This document shows, piece after piece, positions 15,593-24,600 of a stretch of DNA of 64,000 bases. The notes beneath the pieces were generated by a model. The model searched no databases and was not told the origin of the DNA. It worked only from the letters and a program-made list of their open reading frames with translations. A program made the translations under genes and the position numbers. The DNA is from Gammaproteobacteria bacterium. GTDB lineage: Bacteria; Pseudomonadota; Gammaproteobacteria; Enterobacterales; Psychrobiaceae. Every line of letters begins with the position of its first letter. Within the stretch, counting starts at the first letter, position 1. The stretch is from NCBI GenBank assembly GCA_013214945.1, contig JABSRT010000013.1:59415-123414 (forward strand). The letters run 5' to 3'.

Positions 15593-18175
15593 TTAAATAT
15601 CAGGGACCTCTTCAAAAACAAACTTGCCTTTACGTTTGCTTTTATACCAGTTTTTATTCTTTTTCCCCTTGCTTGATGCCCAATTTAAAATATCGGGATA
15701 GCCGTTAGACAAATCGACTCTCTCCTTAGTATGGTGCCAAGCAGCGGGCATTTGCATCGCCCAAGGCAAGTTATCTTTCGTTTGGTAATAACGATCTTGG
15801 GTAATATCGGAGTCGTCATCGAATTGACCAAACTTTCTTCTTGATGCTTGTTTTGTCGGAAATTTTCCTGGGAAATGAACCTCGAGCATTTCGCCATTAT
15901 CAAGGACTCTGGCAATAAAGCTATTGTATGGTGGAGCCCCTAATATTGCCGGGGTTAAAGGTGAGTTAAAATTAATAGTTACCTTGTATAACTGGCCGGT
16001 AACTTTAGGACTACCGGATAAGGTGTTAGACATCTTAAAACCCTTTGGCGATGGCAATGCGTCTTCTATTTTGTCGATAATGATAAATAGGGTTTTGTTT
16101 CCGTCAGCAATAGCAGCCAACTCGCTGGTTGTGCCCTTATATTTCACCACCGCACTGCTTACATTACTGACCGGGGTATTAATCAATAATCTCAATGAGT
16201 TATCGTATATAGCTCCTCTAGCCACTGGCAACACGCTAAAGACTATCTGTTTAACTAAGCCGTCTTGCTTTGTTTCTTCAATATTATAATTAAACACCGC
16301 ATCGTTAAAGTCGTAGTCCCCCTTGAGCGGCCACTCATCTTCAAAAGCCATGGTGCCAGTTTCCCCCTCTGCCGGTGAAAAAGAAGTGCTCAAAGTCGAA
16401 GAATTAGTAACACTGGCAGCGTCTAATGGGTCAGTTTCGTAATAATTAACTTCATTGCCATCACTAAACCCATCATTGTCAGAGTCGGCAATCAATGGAT
16501 TGGTTTGATAAATGTTTAGCTCTTCATTGTCGCTTAAGCCATCACCATCGGTATCGGCCAACGTTGGATTAGTGTTGGTTTGCGTTAGTTCTTGCTGATC
16601 GGTAAAACCATCACTGTCTGAATCAACTAAGGCTGGGTCAGTTTTGCTATCAGTAACTTCAATAAAATCACTAAAGCCATCACCATCAGTATCGGCTAGG
16701 GTTGGGTCTGAATTATAAAAAATAACCTCTTCTAAATCGCTAAGTCCATCGCCGTCCGTATCAGCAACTAATGGATTAGATTGATAAATTGTAATCTCTT
16801 CTTTGTCAGTCAAACCGTCATTGTCAGTATCTGCAAGAGTGGGGTCCGTGCCCAATATATTAATTTCGTCACTGTCGCTTATATCATCACCATCACTATC
16901 TAAGGTGTTTGGACTGTTGTTTAACGTGGCTAATGTTTGATCGAGCTCAAGTTCGCTCGCCGTTGGCGTTGTGTCAATGTTGAGATCATAAGTGTAAGCG
17001 GCACCCGATACATCTAACGCAATTTCCTTGTTATGCGCGCCAATCACCAGATAATCACCAGCGATTGCAACAGCGTGACCAAAGTGATCTTGTTTATTTG
17101 GGTCTGCGGCCTCAAATTTATATTGCTCAGTCCAAAAATTATTATTGTTATTAAAAAGGTAAGTAACACCGGTCGCTGTATTGGCTTTCTCTGTTCCAAC
17201 GGTAATGTAATCTCCAGAAAGGGCTACCGATGTACCAAAGTTATTTCCCATAGCACTATCGCTAGCAATTAACTTAGCCTGATGATTCCAAAGTGTTCCC
17301 GTTCGCTTATAAACATAAACTGCTCCACTCTTTTTTAGCTTTTTATCATCTGGGTTATTTTCTGATTTTGCACCAACCACCGCGTAGTAGTCAGAGATAG
17401 CAACCGATATCCCAAAATCACCATTTCGAGTCACTGTGCCGCCCTTCAAGCTAGCTTGCAGTTTCCAAATTTGATCTTGTTGTTTATAGATATAGGCGGT
17501 TCCTTCTTTGGCGTTGCCATTTTCATGGTCGCCAATAATCAAATAGTCTCCTGATAACATCACAGCGGAGCCAAATCGATTGTTTTTCATGCTTGAAGTC
17601 GACGTTATTTCAATATCTTGTGCCCAGCCTGAGTCGGTTTTTTTATAGATATAAACCGATCCACTATTGGCAGCGCTCACACTGGGTGAACCAATTGCTA
17701 AGTAATCGGATGACATTGAGACGGCGGCACCAAAATAATCATTAGAGGTAGATTGCGGGTTAACTAATGCCTGAATTTCAGCCCAATTATCATTCTGGTG
17801 CTTAAAGAGATAAACGACTCCTACATTGCCACCGTTTTGCTCTGTAGCAGCAACAGCCGAATAATCTCCAGCGATGGCGACAGCAAGGCCAAACTGCTGG
17901 TGAGTAATAACAGCGGGGGAACTAGCGAGCAAACAAGCATCTAAATTCCAACTTTGTTCACTTCTTCGAAACACACATGATTGGCCGGCATCATTTGAGA
18001 TTCCAGGTGCCCCGACCAAAATAATGTCTCCTGAGATAGCTACTGAGCTACCAAACTTATTAAACAGTGAACTGGTATTTTCTGATAGCTGGGTTTGAAA
18101 TAACGGTTCGGCGTTTGCCACGGCAGCAAAAATTAACGGCAGAACCAATAGTGAAGTTTTGTCTTTGATATTCAT
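15593..18175 (-). CDS. Secreted FG-GAP propeller, Ca-repeat and LruC-domain protein
   Basis: The 860-residue protein starts with a signal peptide (cleavage near 'AVANA', residue 22). Residues 35-395 hold seven FG-GAP-like repeats of the form 'FGSAVAISGDYLVIGA', enough for a seven-bladed propeller. Residues 426-586 are seven exact-length 23-residue Ca-binding repeats of the type 'DTDGDGLSDLEE'. From about 610 there is an LruC domain, recognisable by 'EDEWPLKGDYDFNDAVFNYN'. Such proteins are exported to the surface or medium. Adhesion or surface binding is an inference. The gene follows a lipoprotein gene with only 2 bases between, so the two are co-transcribed. The T2SS encoded at 43-54 kb is a possible export route. 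Confidence 0.85.
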   Translation of the reverse strand: MNIKDKTSLLVLPLIFAAVANAEPLFQTQLSENTSSLFNKFGSSVAISGDIILVGAPGISNDAGQSCVFRRSEQSWNLDACLLASSPAVITHQQFGLAVAIAGDYSAVAATEQNGGNVGVVYLFKHQNDNWAEIQALVNPQSTSNDYFGAAVSMSSDYLAIGSPSVSAANSGSVYIYKKTDSGWAQDIEITSTSSMKNNRFGSAVMLSGDYLIIGDHENGNAKEGTAYIYKQQDQIWKLQASLKGGTVTRNGDFGISVAISDYYAVVGAKSENNPDDKKLKKSGAVYVYKRTGTLWNHQAKLIASDSAMGNNFGTSVALSGDYITVGTEKANTATGVTYLFNNNNNFWTEQYKFEAADPNKQDHFGHAVAIAGDYLVIGAHNKEIALDVSGAAYTYDLNIDTTPTASELELDQTLATLNNSPNTLDSDGDDISDSDEINILGTDPTLADTDNDGLTDKEEITIYQSNPLVADTDGDGLSDLEEVIFYNSDPTLADTDGDGFSDFIEVTDSKTDPALVDSDSDGFTDQQELTQTNTNPTLADTDGDGLSDNEELNIYQTNPLIADSDNDGFSDGNEVNYYETDPLDAASVTNSSTLSTSFSPAEGETGTMAFEDEWPLKGDYDFNDAVFNYNIEETKQDGLVKQIVFSVLPVARGAIYDNSLRLLINTPVSNVSSAVVKYKGTTSELAAIADGNKTLFIIIDKIEDALPSPKGFKMSNTLSGSPKVTGQLYKVTINFNSPLTPAILGAPPYNSFIARVLDNGEMLEVHFPGKFPTKQASRRKFGQFDDDSDITQDRYYQTKDNLPWAMQMPAAWHHTKERVDLSNGYPDILNWASSKGKKNKNWYKSKRKGKFVFEEVPDI
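16418..16900 (-). repeat. Seven 69-bp coding repeats (23-residue Ca-binding motif)
   Basis: Within the LruC protein, residues 426-586 consist of seven consecutive 23-residue units, each starting D(S/T)D-x-D-x-(I/L/F)-(S/T)-D and ending near a conserved Asn/Asp-Pro. They resemble thrombospondin type-3 / EF-hand-like calcium repeats. The DNA copies are diverged at synonymous sites. Confidence 0.9.
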
Positions 18176-18177
18176 TG

Positions 18178-18663
18178 TTATAGCTCCTCGAAAATATAGT
18201 GAAGGCGATCATTTTGATCAATATCAATAGCAACTGCTGCTGAAAAATTTTCATTAGGAACCACGATAAGAGTGTCAACAGAGCTTATAACTGACAGCAT
18301 CCCTCGATATTGTGTCGAATTTTGAATTTGACCTTTTTCTAATAATGTACCTTGGCTGGTACTTGATTGGTCGAGCTCGGAATAAATAGCTATTTGTGCT
18401 GAGTCCTGAATTTTAGAGAACCTTAAGTCAAGAGTAACCATTCTTTGGGTAGCAAACACAAAGTCACTTGCTACCTTGATGTCTTGCATCGAAAGATCCG
18501 CGAGCTCTTCAACTTGCTTCTGAGTTAAAACTTCCGCCGAAGTTGCTGTGGCTTCCACAGTAGCAACTTCGGCATTTTCTTCAGACGAACCACAGGCAGT
18601 AAGCAGTACGGCTAAGCCTACACCAAGGCAGAGCTTAGCAACGCAATGAGTAATTTGTTCCAT
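18178..18663 (-). CDS. Small lipoprotein paired with the LruC protein
   Basis: The 161-residue product has a lipoprotein signal peptide with lipobox 'LLTAC' (Cys24), followed by a Ser/Glu/Ala-rich linker. A soluble domain of mixed strands and helices follows, containing 'DIKVASDFVFATQRMVTLDL'. I recognise no named family. It ends 2 bases before the start of the 860-residue FG-GAP/LruC protein, so both are one operon and may act together at the cell surface. Pairs of a small lipoprotein plus an LruC-domain protein look like a functional unit, but the role is unknown. Confidence 0.8.
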   Translation of the reverse strand: MEQITHCVAKLCLGVGLAVLLTACGSSEENAEVATVEATATSAEVLTQKQVEELADLSMQDIKVASDFVFATQRMVTLDLRFSKIQDSAQIAIYSELDQSSTSQGTLLEKGQIQNSTQYRGMLSVISSVDTLIVVPNENFSAAVAIDIDQNDRLHYIFEEL

Positions 18664-18930
18664 ATTTAATTCCTTATATATTGTTGGCTAAACTAATCTT
18701 CAACTAGCAATACCAACTTGCATTACCCAGTAGCAAGGTACATACCATTAGTAAAATGGTAAAAAATAGGTAACAAAAGTTAATTAATATATAGGGTTAT
18801 AAATCTCATCGACTTTCGTCGCTCGCTCAAGATCCAATAGTTCACGCAATTTGAAAAAATTGCTCTAGTTGCAACGCATTTTGCAATGCAACAATTAACG
18901 AGCAAGAAGAAATGCTAAAAATGGGACGCG
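18664..18930. other. Non-coding stretch upstream of the lipoprotein gene
   Basis: No gene is supported here. The stretch presumably holds the promoter of the lipoprotein-LruC operon (minus strand). It also contains an imperfect hairpin around 18867-18892 (gttgcaacgc ... gcaatgcaac). To its right lie the relic at 18931 and the hairpin at 19153. Confidence 0.5.
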
Positions 18931-19044
18931 TGTATTATGCCGCTTGTGATGACCTTCGTTTTAAATGCTCGCTCTTCTTTGGCTGAACCTTAAACAGCCC
19001 TGGCATTATTAATATTGAAACAATGAAGTTAATTGACCTGATGG
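18931..19044 (+). pseudogene. Internally deleted relic of a paralogue of the 14043-15446 gene
   Basis: Bases 18931-18987 align without gaps to 14793-14849 of the membrane-protein gene (6 mismatches in 57). Bases 18986-19044 align to 15356-15414 (4 mismatches in the last 54). The two blocks are fused where about 500 bases of the parent are missing, at a shared 'aa' between 'ctgaa' and 'aacct'. The first block still reads CIM..VMT..VLNARSS in the parental frame (the first membrane helix) and then hits a stop. The second encodes 'SPGIINIETMKLIDL'. No other part of the gene remains. It is a dead duplicate fragment. Confidence 0.85.
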
Positions 19045-19152
19045 AAATTCGCTGGCGAATACGATACCGTATATTTATGCAGAAATGGTGCAGAAATGGG
19101 ACAGGCATAACTATACGATTGATATAATCTAATTATGAGCCTGATTTGAAAA

Positions 19153-19189
19153 TCTATTCCTAAGGTTACGGCATAACCTTAGGAATAGA
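19153..19189. repeat. Perfect 16-bp hairpin in the intergenic region
   Basis: The arms tctattcctaaggtta and taaccttaggaataga are perfect complements around the loop 'cggca'. No T-run follows on either strand, so it is not an ordinary terminator. It sits between the gene relic and the cold-shock gene and could be the end structure of a small mobile element or a transcript-stabilising stem. Confidence 0.6.
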
Positions 19190-19229
19190 ATATCGCAACC
19201 GAGATTAGTACGAATTGAGTTAAAAAAAA

Positions 19230-19263
19230 GCAAAAAAAATGGCAAACCCGTAAAGGTTTACCA
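19230..19263 (-). terminator. Terminator of the cold-shock gene
   Basis: On the minus strand the 9-bp stem TGGTAAACC/GGTTTGCCA (one G-U pair) with loop TTTACG is followed by TTTTTTTTG and more T. It lies about 50 bases after the cold-shock stop codon. Confidence 0.85.
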
Positions 19264-19312
19264 CTTTTAAAATATTTTTAACTCAGAAGCTAAGCTAAAA
19301 TATCACTGCTAA

Positions 19313-19522
19313 TTAAAGAGCAACGATATCGTCAGCTTGTGGGCCTTTTTGACCTTGGCTTACTGTGAATTCAACTTTTTGACCTTCGATAAGAGTCTTG
19401 AAGCCGTCACCAGAGATAGCGCTGAAGTGAGCGAAAACATCAGGACCAGAAGCTTGCTCTAGAAAACCAAAACCTTTAGATTCGTTGAACCACTTAACGG
19501 TTCCTTGTACTTTATTAGACAT
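19313..19522 (-). CDS. CspA-family cold-shock protein
   Basis: The 69-residue protein is a single cold-shock domain. RNP1 is 'KGFGFL' and RNP2 is 'VFAHFSAI', with the family start '[17 protein letters not shown]'. It binds single-stranded RNA and DNA and melts RNA structure. It is monocistronic, with its own terminator at 19230-19263 and a leader of nearly 90 bases if the promoter proposed at 19617-19646 is right. Long leaders are usual for cold-inducible csp mRNAs. Cold induction cannot be read directly from the sequence. The start ATG has AGGA 9 bases upstream. Confidence 0.95.
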   Translation of the reverse strand: MSNKVQGTVKWFNESKGFGFLEQASGPDVFAHFSAISGDGFKTLIEGQKVEFTVSQGQKGPQADDIVAL

Positions 19523-19924
19523 AATAATATCCTGTAATTTAATTTTAAATTGCCTTCAATAGGCTTGAATAGCGTAAAAACAGACTGGAACTTAGAAACT
19601 ACAGAGCGAGGTATTATTAATAAAACAACGAAATGGAGAATGTAAACAAAAGGCTTTCTTTCTTGCTGATGAGCACTTTATAGAATCTAAAATAAAAGTC
19701 AAGGATTGATTACAAATTACACACCCAATATATGCGCTATATCAATCAAATTAGTTTTAATGTCACTTATCCGCTGAATAAATGAGCTCTTGGCGATTTT
19801 ATTGCCCATAACAGTTTTGATAGATACCCCAATACTCGCTAACTGAAAAACCAACCGCCTAAATTGTGCACGACATTTGGGGATATATTTAGAATGAAGT
19901 GCCGCCACGAGCAAGATTTTATTT
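19523..19924. other. csp leader region and a doubtful 65-codon frame
   Basis: The right-hand part (19717-19914, minus strand) holds a 65-codon open frame beginning with TTG, only 10 bases after the YkgJ-like gene stop. It reads '...ALHSKYIPKCRAQFRRL...' and shows no recognisable domain and no good ribosome site. It may be a gene fragment. The left part is the leader and promoter of the cold-shock gene. Confidence 0.4.
19617..19646 (-). promoter_or_regulatory. Candidate promoter of the cold-shock gene
   Basis: On the minus strand TTTACA (19646-19641) and TATTAA (19622-19617) are 18 bases apart. This would start transcription near 19610, about 88 bases before the csp ATG. Confidence 0.45.
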
Positions 19925-20305
19925 TTATCGGCTATCGATCATTATAATATCTAATTTTTTTTGTGATTTTTTTAGATCAAGCAAATCCTGTGCTTCAATC
20001 ATTTCGCATTGATCGTTAATCATCTCTTGCACGTTAGAGGGGTAATATTTGCAATCGTCGGGGCGATCATAGTAAATGTCGCAGCTGTATTTTACTCTAG
20101 ATTTGGCATCGGTGGTTTTAGTTAAAAATGGGCACAGCTCTAACAATTTACCACTGCTAGGGTCAGCCCATATTTCACCATTTCGAACATACTCAGCAAT
20201 GTCAGGATTAAACACTTCCCACATCTCGATTTCATCGACAGATGCTGACAAAGCACCATTGCTGTATTTTATGCAGCATTTGCCACAAGAATTACATGTT
20301 TTCAT
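19925..20305 (-). CDS. YkgJ-family cysteine-cluster protein
   Basis: The 126-residue protein opens with 'CNSCGKCC' and has later cysteines in 'LCPFL', 'YSCDIYYDRPDDCKYYP' and 'DQCEM'. This is the pattern of the YkgJ/UPF0153 putative zinc- or iron-chelating family (CxxCxxCC ... C ... C ... RPxxC). The protein is soluble and its function is unknown in the family. It stands alone on the minus strand, divergent from the histidine phosphatase gene 160 bases away. Confidence 0.8.
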   Translation of the reverse strand: MKTCNSCGKCCIKYSNGALSASVDEIEMWEVFNPDIAEYVRNGEIWADPSSGKLLELCPFLTKTTDAKSRVKYSCDIYYDRPDDCKYYPSNVQEMINDQCEMIEAQDLLDLKKSQKKLDIIMIDSR

Positions 20306-20465
20306 AAATTGATTTCTCTAATGCTCTGTACCAGTATACTAGCTATACAGATAAGGTGGATAATAGCTTATAGCCATGACCATTGGAAATACGGGAATTT
20401 ATGGTGTCAGTAAATAGGATTTTAAACCGCCATTAATTAAATCAACCAAGGAAAGGTATTGCTCA

Positions 20466-21026
20466 ATGAAGATAATCTTAATTCGGCACGGCAAACCCAC
20501 CGCTGCAACCAATCCCTCATTAACGGCAGCAGAATTTTCACGCTGGGTTACAGATTATAATAACTCAACGGTGGCACCAGACAGCGTGCCGTCCACCAGC
20601 CTAACTCAACTAGTCGCTGGCTGTTATATAGTATCAAGCTGTTTACCCCGTGCGAGTCACTCGGCACTATTGTGCAGCGGGCAACATGCTGATTTAACCT
20701 TTCGCCAGCTTAGTGAGATGGCGCTACCGTGTTACAAGCTGCCGTTAAAATTAAGCGTGAATCGCTGGTTGCTTTTTAATAGAGTCAGTTGGTTACTCGG
20801 CTTTAACGGCCAAGTTGAATCCTTTAAAACAGCAAAAATACGTGCTAAGTTTATGGCACAACAGCTCCAAAATTTAGCGCAGACTCATCAGCGAGTCGCG
20901 GTATTTGGTCATGGCTTGATCAATCATTTTATAGCGCAGGAGTTAAAGAGGCTTAATTGGCAATCGTCACCCGCTGACAAAGGTTATTGGGGCTCGATTC
21001 AATTGCAACAAGTTGTAATCGCATAA
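20466..21026 (+). CDS. Histidine phosphatase superfamily protein (RHG motif)
   Basis: The 186-residue protein begins 'MKIILIRHGKPTA', with the catalytic RHG at residues 7-9 that forms the phosphohistidine. The second catalytic histidine lies in 'RVAVFGHGLINHFIA' near residue 155. It belongs to the cofactor-independent phosphoglycerate-mutase-like/SixA-type group, but the substrate is not predictable. It lies 19 bases before an RhtB exporter gene on the same strand, so the two may be co-transcribed. The ATG has AAGG nine to twelve bases upstream. Confidence 0.82.
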   Translation: MKIILIRHGKPTAATNPSLTAAEFSRWVTDYNNSTVAPDSVPSTSLTQLVAGCYIVSSCLPRASHSALLCSGQHADLTFRQLSEMALPCYKLPLKLSVNRWLLFNRVSWLLGFNGQVESFKTAKIRAKFMAQQLQNLAQTHQRVAVFGHGLINHFIAQELKRLNWQSSPADKGYWGSIQLQQVVIA

Positions 21027-21045
21027 ATTATTACTGGAGAATAAC

Positions 21046-21660
21046 TTGACCATTGAACTATGGGTTTCATTCATTGGGGCCTCAATGATCCTGTGCTTTT
21101 CGCCGGGTCCGACCGTTTTTTTAGTCATGGGTCAAGCACTAGCTCATGGCAAGCGGTCGGTGGTGCCGTTAGTTGCTGGCGCACTGGCGGGCGACCTTAT
21201 CGCCATGGGGTTTTCATTTATTGGGATTGGCGTTTTACTCGCAACCTCGGCGGCGTTATTTACGCTGTTAAAATGGGTCGGTGCGCTCTACTTGATTTAT
21301 TTAGGCCTTAAAGCTTGGCGCAGCAAAGCAACCATTAACCCGCCTCGCCGACTAAAAAGAAGCTCGGTATTTTTTAATGCGTTAATTGTCACAGCACTAA
21401 ACCCCAAAGGCATCATCTTCTTTTTGGCCTTTTTCCCGTTATTTATTAATGCCAATGCGCCATTGCTACCGCAAATGGCTATTTTAGTCGGCTCATTTTT
21501 AGCGGTATCAACAGTCAGCGTCTCATTTTATGCAACTAGCTCAGCGGCATTGCGCCACCGAGTGAGTTCAATCAACTTTCAAAACAGTTTTAATAAAGTA
21601 AGCGGCGGCATGTTAATTGGCGCTGGCGCCATCACTGCGTCGATTGAGCATAACGGTTAA
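21046..21660 (+). CDS. LysE/RhtB-family exporter
   Basis: The 204-residue inner-membrane protein carries the family signature 'CFSPGPTVFLVMGQALAHG' near residues 19-37 and the second block 'ALNPKGIIFFLAFFPLFI'. It has six hydrophobic segments. The start is TTG at 21046 with TGGAGA about 8 bases upstream, and the protein then begins at the normal family position. It probably exports a neutral or basic amino acid or related metabolite, substrate unknown. It ends two bases before the stop of the convergent SNF2 helicase gene. Confidence 0.88.
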   Translation: MTIELWVSFIGASMILCFSPGPTVFLVMGQALAHGKRSVVPLVAGALAGDLIAMGFSFIGIGVLLATSAALFTLLKWVGALYLIYLGLKAWRSKATINPPRRLKRSSVFFNALIVTALNPKGIIFFLAFFPLFINANAPLLPQMAILVGSFLAVSTVSVSFYATSSAALRHRVSSINFQNSFNKVSGGMLIGAGAITASIEHNG

Positions 21661-21662
21661 GG

Positions 21663-24600
21663 CTAAATTTGTTGCTGCAATAACGCCATCATGTCTTGGG
21701 CTGAAATAGCGTCGCTGGAGTCATTGCCGTCGAGCAAACTATTAGCCAAATCGCGTTTTTGTTGGTGCAATGCCAATATTTTATCTTCAATGGTGTTTTT
21801 AGCAATTAAGCGATAGATAGTAACCGGACGTGTTTGGCCCATGCGATGCGCGCGATCAGATGCCTGATCTTCAACCGCCGGATTCCACCACGGATCCATA
21901 TGGATCACATAATCAGCAGCCGTTAAATTAAGCCCTGAACCGCCCGCTTTTAAACTAATTAAAAATACGTCGCCATCACCAGCCTGAAACGCATTAACCC
22001 GATCGCGTCGCGACTTGGCTGGCGTGGAACCGTCGAGATATTGGTATTTTACGCCCTTGTTATCGAGGTGCTGACGCAAAATTTTAAGGTGTCCAACAAA
22101 CTGGCTAAAGACCAGTGCCTTATGGTTGTTTTGTTGTAATTCATCAATTAAGTTATCAAATACTTTCAGCTTAGAGCCTTCAATACCCGCGTCTGGCATC
22201 ACCAAATCGGGGTGACAACAAGCGCGACGTAATCGCATGATCTCCGCTAACATTTTAATATGATGTTGACCCGGCTGCTCATCGTCCTTAGCCAAATTTT
22301 CAATCGCTTGTTGGCGCAGCGCCTCGTATAACACTACTTCGGGCTCACTCAACTCTACCGATATATTAATTTCGGTCCGAGACGGTAACTCAGTTAATAC
22401 CTGATTTTTCATCCGGCGTAAAATAAACGGGCTAATTAACTTTCTTAACGCCTGATTAGCGCGGATCATCGCGCTTTCGTCACCGTCACTGCTCTCCATT
22501 GGGTTAGCAAAACGTTGATGAAATTGCTTTTGCGCACCCAGTAAACCCGGATTAATAAACCGAAACAGGCTCCATAACTCGTTAAGGTTGTTTTCAATCG
22601 GGGTGCCAGTGGTGATCATTTTAAAATCGCCCTTCAGCGCTAGTGCCGCCTGAGTTCGTTTAGCCAGTGGGTTTTTAAGCGCCTGCGCTTCATCGGCCAC
22701 TATGGTGCGCCAATTAACCTTAGCTAAGCGCTCGCCCTCGCGCTGTAACAAGCCATAGCTGCAAATGATAACGTCGAATGCCTGCGCCTGATCAAGCATG
22801 TGATGACGTTGCTCGATAGTAGTGGTGTCGACCCCAAATATTTTAACCCGCAGCGTTGGGGCAAAACGCGTTGTTTCTTGCTGCCAATTAAAGCACACCG
22901 AGGTGGGCGCCAGCACTAAGCTAGGGCCACTCGGCGCACGGTCTAAAATAACCGCCAATGCTTGCAATGTTTTTCCCAGCCCCATGTCGTCAGCCAAACA
23001 CGCACCGCCACCCCACGATGCTAGTCGCGTTGCCCAATTAAAACCGTCGAGCTGATAATCGCGCAATTGTGCCTGCAAGGTTGAGGGCAGTTGCGGCTCA
23101 AGTTGTTCGGCTTGTTCTAATAACAGCCGTTGTTTTTGCCATGAATGCAGCGTTTTAAGGCGCATCCCTTGAGTAGCTGCATCAATCAACGGGCTGGCTA
23201 AGACATGAAACTTGCCTGATTCACTCACCGCGCCAAGGTCAGTTAACCGCTGGCGCAACTCTTCGGTTAACGACAATATTTGGCCATCGTCGAGTTTGAC
23301 AAAACGACTGTTAGATTGGGATAACAAGGCCATTAAGTTCTTTAACTCAACCACCTGATCATCACCAACCGTTAAAGTGCCATCAAGCGAAAACCACTCT
23401 TTTTGCTTAGTCATGGCCAATTGCATGTGCTGCGGCCCAAGTTTTGGGCTCAGTTTAAAGGTTTTTCCTTTCGGCCATTGTAAGGCGATTTTAAGCGCGT
23501 CATCGTCGCCTAAAATCGTTTCAAGTTGCTCTAAGGTATGCAGTGATTCGTCTATTTGATCTAATATCACGGTGCCATCAATGGTCGATTGAAACGCTGG
23601 GCACTGCTGCATTAAATACTGCAGCTGCTTTTTTTCATCGTCGAGCTGGCGGGTAGTCGTTAAACGCTCGCCATCAATTTGGGCCGACAACGTTGGATTG
23701 CCCAGTCCTGGTGACATGGCTGGACCTTGGGTGCCTAATGGCTGAACCTGACAACTAAATTCCAGTCCTTCACCGGCAGGAGCAATATTAATATAAAGGC
23801 GACTGTCGGCTGCGCGCTGTTCTATGCCCGTTTCAAGTCCTGTAACATCGGATTGAATATTTAATAGCGGTGCAATCGCACTGATGCTTTGCAGCACTTG
23901 ATCTTTGGCTGAGTTTGGCACCACTAAACCGCCCTCGCCGACAATGCCTGCAATTTCTAGGTGCTTATTTTGATAACGAACTAAACGATAGCGCTGACTA
24001 TTTTCCTTAGTCAGCGAATAACAGGCCTCGCCGTCTTCAAAATTACTGGGAATATTAGCCATGCTTAGCAAATACCCCTGAGAATTTTGGGTGACCAATA
24101 ATTCTGGCTCCGATTCAGCAATGCTAACGGACTGCATTGGTTGCTCGAGCAAATATAAATTATCGAGCCCCGCCGCAGCACTTAACGCGCCATAACCGGC
24201 AAGTTCATAATATTCGCGACCATAATAACCACCGCTATACCCCCCCGAGATCCGAAGGCACATCGCTAAATCGCCCGCGCTCAAATAATCAAAACTGGCA
24301 GTTTCAGTGCTTAAACGTTTGAGTGAAATAGCACGTCCTTTTGACCAACCGCTTTTAGCCAACTTTTGCTCTTTAGCCTCAAAATGACAACTATAACGCG
24401 TCGGGTCGAGCAGCCACACCAAGCGAGTTTGTTTTGATGCTGGCGGTGTTTCTGACGCTGCGACCTGCTGAGGCGCCTGATTCATCGCAATTAATTGTTC
24501 AAGCGCCAGAGCCCAAGGCGCTTTTCGCACCACAATGTCACACAAATCAATCACTGGAGGCGATTCAAAATCGCGAACAGACGGTGAGTTTAACGGAACT

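Noticed and set aside
19717..19914. 65-codon gene after the YkgJ-like protein
   Set aside because: It begins with TTG, lacks a clear ribosome site and shows no recognisable domain, so it is reported only as a doubtful frame.
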